Positions 60,005 to 64,000 of a DNA stretch of 64,000 nucleotides are shown here, one piece after another. Numbering within the stretch: the stretch's first letter is position 1; the number at the start of each line of letters is the position of its first letter. The position numbers and the translations under genes were made by a program. Under the pieces are notes generated by a model. The model saw only the letters and a list, made by a program, of their open reading frames with translations, was not told the origin of the DNA and ran no database searches. The stretch is from the NCBI RefSeq assembly GCF_032854445.1, contig NC_088295.1, forward strand, positions 74,366,028 to 74,430,027, read 5' to 3'. Source of the stretch: Liolophura sinensis (Eukaryota > Mollusca > Polyplacophora > Chitonida > Chitonidae).

Positions 60005-61401
60005 CTGTAACATATGGCACCAACAGTGACATGTACAACATGTACGGTAGCAAATTTGCTCAACCTTGGAAAAATACGAAATTATAAAATAAATGTTTAG
60101 AAGACATCTGAATCTAAGCGTCAAGTCCGACATTCATGAATCACTCGTAGTGCATCAAGACGGGTCCGAGGTCGATAATCGCAAGACCCACTTCCAAATG
60201 TTCAGTAATTTTTACTTTCGTTCTTTTGCTGCTTTTGTAAAACGTTGTTTTGAAAAATGGTCTTGGGATTATTGGCTTGGAATCTCTGTTATGGTTGACA
60301 ACGGGTATAAGATTGTATCTTACGATATCTAAATTTACTCCCACTCCATCCATATTAACAATGATGGTTAAATGTGTGATTTGTTTTACGGTATACAACT
60401 GCAAGTGCACACATTCTTACATTGTGAACACGGAACACACGATGAATATTTTTACGTGAAATGAATAACGACAAATGCTCTGTGAATTTTCTCCCTACAT
60501 GCATGGGACATGGAGGCACTTATATGCTCTGTTTATTTGTTTATTTATTTATTTGATTGGTGTTTTTCTCTTATACGGCGGCGACCAGCATTATGGTGAG
60601 AGGAAACCGGGCAGAGCCCGGGGTAAACCCACGACCATCTGCAGGTTCTTACAATACTTTACATTTCATCAATGCGATACACATGTATTTCCCACAAAAT
60701 GCTTTAACGTTTTCTTTTCCGAATTTTGACGAATTCACAGATTTAATTTCGTACCAAAGTCTTTTTCACACGGTTAGCGGCAATTAGCTGGGAAATATTC
60801 CCCACAAGTGAATTGCAGATGGTGGAAAATAAAGTAAGGCTAATGAACGTCATGTTAGACCACTTTAACTGCCATTAGAGAGCTTTTTAACGCCAGTTGC
60901 CACCTAGGGCTCGTGGACATAGGGACGTGGGGTAAAATTTCATGCATTTTTAAATGAAGCCATTTACTGTATTCCCGCTAACGTTTAATTGACACTTTTC
61001 AAATGCCACAAGCTGCTTGATGTTGATTGATTCATTTACCTTATTGTGCCACATAAAGTTCAGTTAATTTCTTGTTACAAAAACTTAAGCATTAGCATCA
61101 AAAGTGTTATTTTAAGGCCTTTATGTGCTTCTAAATGTGGATTTTTACATACCTAGCTATAGGTTAAGTACAGTAAGATTAACTTACGTTCCGCGGGAGC
61201 AGGAGTAGGCGCTGGTACCGCGGCCGCGGCGGGTGTCGTCACAGGCGCGGGTGTTGGGGCTGCGGCGTAGTTATCACCACCTCCATTATAGCCACCTTTG
61301 TAACCGCCTTTGTAGCCACCTCCTTTGTAACCACCGGTGCCGGCTGAGGCCAGACACACGCACACGGTCATAACGGCCAACGTTACCAGCAAAGCATTCA
61401 T
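59880..61401 (-). CDS. Glycine-rich secreted protein with C-terminal six-cysteine beta-defensin-like domain, two exons
   Basis: Exons 61401-61188 and 60004-59880 join at phase 1 (GT-AG) into 112 residues. Residues 1-20 are a clear signal peptide (MNALLVTLAVMTVCVCLASA). Residues 21-44 are Gly/Tyr/Lys repeats (GGYKGGGYKGGYKGG type), and 46-70 are almost only Ala, Pro, Thr and Val. Residues 73-112 hold all mature cysteines, at 73, 81, 85, 99, 108 and 109. The spacing is C-x7-C-x3-C-x13-C-x8-C-C, close to that of invertebrate big defensins (x6, x3, x13-14, x4-7, CC) and vertebrate beta-defensins. The separate terminal exon for the cysteine domain also resembles big-defensin genes. Big defensins have a hydrophobic N-terminal domain instead of this Gly- and Ala/Pro-rich stretch, so it is either a divergent member or a new chimera. 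The domain is not strongly cationic. Antimicrobial function is inferred; a shell-matrix or mucus role is an alternative. Confidence 0.8.
60535..60648 (-). repeat. SINE family A fragment in the defensin-like gene intron
   Basis: TTTATTTATTTATTTGATTG, CTTATACGGCGGCGACCAGC, GAGGAAACCGGGCAGAGCCC and CCATCTGCAGGTTC. A short deletion removes the CGTACTCAAGAATATTTCA part, and the head is absent. Confidence 0.9.
61188..61401 (-). CDS. Defensin-like gene exon 1 (signal peptide, Gly-rich and Ala/Pro-rich part)
   Basis: ATG at 61401 follows TTCTGTTTAGA. A TTTAG two bases before it could be the acceptor of an intron in the 5' UTR. The exon ends GCGGAAC|GTAAGT, phase 1. Confidence 0.82.
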
Positions 61402-61758
61402 TCTAAACAGAACGGTATTCCGCCAATGATACAAAAAAGTGAAAGACAAAATCTGAAAATAGGGAGTTTATAAATTGGCAGAAGGTAGGTATTGACAGAT
61501 TGTTTTAATTAACTCTATACCTGCGTCATGTATAACGATTTCTGTTCTACCTGTTTGCATTGCCTTACCTGTTTTTCTAACTATACAACCAATCCCTTTC
61601 TCATTTAAACCTAACTGGTGACAAAACAGATCATTCAGTACACAGCACCAGAGCACAGGGATCGTTGTAGGAATGTGGGGGCGTTTTGACATCACTCTCC
61701 TGGATACCCAGAGAAACGCTATTGACCATCTTTAGGCAATGCTACGAATAACGGTAAA

Positions 61759-61827
61759 CTTATTTATTTATTTCATTGGTGTTTTACGCCGTACTCAAGA
61801 ATATTTCACTTATACGACGGTGGCCAG
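61759..61827 (-). repeat. SINE family A tail, left arm of inverted pair
   Basis: TTATTTATTTATTTCATTGG through GCCGTACTCAAGAATATTTC to ATACGACGGTGGCCAG. Pairs with 61958-62051 in inverted orientation. Confidence 0.9.
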
Positions 61828-61957
61828 TGTGCGTATGCCTGTCCTCACAAAAGAATAACAGTAAACACACACAACTTGTACGACTATTTAGTAATGCAAT
61901 GATTAGGATACATGCTAGAATTCTATCAGATTTTATTGAGGAGACTATTGCTCAAGA

Positions 61958-62051
61958 CCCGGTTTCCTCCCACCATAATGCTGGCCGCCGTCGTATAAGT
62001 GAAATATTCTTGAGTACGGCGTAAAACACCAATCAAATAAATAAATAAATA
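61958..62051 (+). repeat. SINE family A tail, right arm of inverted pair
   Basis: ACCCGGTTTCCTCCCACCAT, GCTGGCCGCCGTCGTATAAG, GAAATATTCTTGAGTACGGC and an AATAAATAAATAAAT end. Its last ~65 bp are the near-perfect complement of 61759-61827. Confidence 0.9.
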
Positions 62052-62204
62052 TTGCTCAAGACCAAATCTGAGAGAGGGGGCAAACAAAACAACCCCAGAC
62101 TAGCCATTGTGCGTGTGCGTGTGCGTTGCTGTGTGTGTGCAGCGGGTCGGGGGATGGGTGGTGGAGGGTGGGGCATCTTCCGTCCCTTCCGCCTTCCCCA
62201 TTTT

Positions 62205-62328
62205 ACTTATGATTGAGTGCTTGGCGTTTAACGTCGTGCTTATCAATTTTTCTGTCATATCACGACGAAGGAATCCTGAGAGTGCACGTAATGTGCCTCC
62301 TTGTTGCAGGACGGATTTCCACCGTTCT
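62205..62328 (-). repeat. SINE family B tail, partial tandem duplicate
   Basis: GAGTGCTTGGCGTTTAACGT, TCATATCACGACGAAGGAAT and CTCCTTGTTGCAGGACGGAT, then interrupted by the start of the next copy at 62331. Confidence 0.85.
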
Positions 62329-62330
62329 TA

Positions 62331-62655
62331 GAGTCAGTGCTTGGGGTTTAACGTCATGTTCAACAATTTTTCAGTCATATGACGACGAAGGAATCCCTAG
62401 TGTGTATGTAATGTACCTCCTTGTTGCAGGACTGATTTCCACCGCTCTTAGATCTAGTGCTGCTTCACTGAGACGCCTTACGGAATGCAAGTAAGTCGCC
62501 CGAGCCATTATACTGATACGAATCAACCAGTCGTTCATGCTGAACGCCAAGCGAGGAAGTTACAACTTTCTCTTTAAAGGTCTTAGGTGTGATTCGATCT
62601 AAGATTGAGCCTGCATCTACCGCTCCGGAAGCGGACGCTCTACCAACTATTGGTC
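62331..62655 (-). repeat. SINE family B, near full length
   Basis: AGTGCTTGGGGTTTAACGTC, TTTTTCAGTCATATGACGAC, the CTAGTGCTGCTTCACTGAGA block, AGCGAGGAAGTTACAACTTT and a tRNA-like head (CGCTCCGGAAGCGGACGCTC). Confidence 0.88.
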
Positions 62656-64000
62656 ATTTCGCTTAAGAATTGTCGTAATTATATTCATTTTCAAATGAAG
62701 AACTATCTATAGTGATCTAGTAGACTTATGGTGTTTCATTAACTAAAGATAGCCATAGTTACTCAATGCAGAAGCAGTTTATTTAGGTGTTCTTTGTTAT
62801 GTAGGCTTATATGTCAATTTACCAGTAATTAAAATTAATATACATTTCTTCCGAACAAACGCACGAACATGCAAAGAAACAATGGAAATGGCCAAGAGAG
62901 TTTATACAGCAGCCTACGACATTATGCTATTAACAGCAGGTTGACATGATGAAAAGCATACGCGCAAAGACAAAGGCGAAAGAAAAGATAAAAAATGAAT
63001 AAAATAGACCTTTTGAATAGGCAATAACCTTGTCCGATACATGGTTAATATATCTGGGCATCGTATCAGATCTTTGTGTACCAATCTTCAAACGTCCAGT
63101 CATACGTTTTCATTCATTCAATCGTCCAGAATGAAGATTAAATGTCAATAATCGCATTGTCAAATTTCCAAAACAAGAAAAACCACCAAAGAAATATAAC
63201 GCATATCAATTTATAAATTAATACGGAGCCATGTAAAGAGAAACAGTGTCTGTATCAAACACTATGATAGTTTATAAGTTGTCTTTAATCGAAATACATT
63301 TATCTATCTCACATATGCCACATACCCAACGTAGCGATTGTGTTCAATGCGATGCATAGATGCAGCCCTCAAAACCTCGTTTTCAGTGTATTTAGGCACA
63401 GCTTTGAAGCGGCAAAATATCTGGACGGAAGAAGGAATTGTTCTCATTGTAAAAGTTAAGAAACTCTCAAGGAAGGCGTTTGATAGAAAATCCAATATTT
63501 TACAATTAAACACATGTTTTATTCACACACAGGCATGTATCTAGACATTTGCATCGTTCCATAAAATGTACACCAAAACAACAATCCTCCTTGTCATAAT
63601 TCATTGGAATACAATCCAATGACCCAACAAAAGTATGTTGTTTTCTACAGTCAAGGTCGCCTAAAATTCGACTTGTACTATGCACCTAATTTACATTATA
63701 ATTATTTCATTATAGGTATTTATAGTCAGTCAGTATTAACTGATCGAATTCGTAACTTCACTTTTCGATCCCTGTGTGTGTGAAAACATCTGTGCAGATA
63801 GGTGCATGGGTCTGTGAAGGTGTGTCCTGGCGATTTTCGTCTGGCCAGACTACTCCGCCCAATTGTATCACCAGTATCACACGCCGTCACATATCTGTCT
63901 TCAGATGTCCTTGCCAGTTCCTCTTTTAAGTTAAATCCAGATTTATACCCACTTGATACATTTGAAAATATCAACGGCGATACACATAGCAATTCTAGGC

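Larger units (their letters stand above)
61402..64000. other. Region right of the defensin-like gene, no clear gene
   Basis: Contains SINE pieces (61759-61827, 61958-62051, 62205-62655) and a (GTGTGC)n tract near 62107-62142. A minus-strand frame at 63726-63992 has a fairly codon-like stretch (ELARTSEDRYVTACDTGDT) that might be an exon of a gene running off the window, but no splice sites or family support it. Confidence 0.4.

Overview
This is a 64 kb piece of an animal nuclear genome: AT-rich, gene-sparse, with GT-AG introns, AATAAA signals, many tRNA-derived SINEs, a decayed LINE and several minisatellites. A precursor full of GFGD tetrapeptides (the achatin neuropeptide family of molluscs, annelids and their relatives), a big-defensin-like cysteine pattern and SINEs with a shared 3' tail point to a lophotrochozoan, most likely a mollusc or possibly a brachiopod. 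The species cannot be fixed from the sequence alone. No bacterial or viral genes and no complete tRNA or rRNA genes were seen.

Layout: 1-9915 is repeat-bearing intergenic DNA. 9916-24011 (+) is a complete nine-exon gene for mitochondrial 3-hydroxyisobutyrate dehydrogenase (valine catabolism), including a 17-nt microexon and large introns with SINEs and two minisatellites. 28169-30415 (+) is a three-exon gene for an unrecognised multi-pass membrane protein of 258 residues. 32103-32702 (-) is a single-exon achatin-type neuropeptide precursor. 32703-42806 is a long gene-poor stretch. 42807-47106 (-) is a complete six-exon phosphatidylcholine transfer protein (STARD2/PCTP) gene of 211 residues. 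50823-56516 (+) is inferred to be a two-exon gene for a small secreted peptide precursor ending in an amidation signal; its 5.4 kb intron holds a decayed LINE and a ~95-bp satellite. 59880-61401 (-) is a two-exon gene joining a Gly/Tyr/Lys-rich and Ala/Pro-rich region to a six-cysteine beta-defensin-like domain. 61402-64000 holds SINE copies and no clear gene.

The genes do not form an operon or cluster. They are two housekeeping metabolism or lipid genes, a membrane protein, two putative peptide-hormone genes and one putative antimicrobial peptide gene. Exon chains were built by hand: boundaries keep frame and follow GT-AG, and family identity comes from remembered family features, not from searches. 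The most novel items are the glycine-rich/defensin-like chimera, the amidated three-cysteine peptide precursor, the unusual tetrapeptides in the achatin precursor, the HIBADH microexon, and the minisatellite grown out of a HIBADH splice donor.
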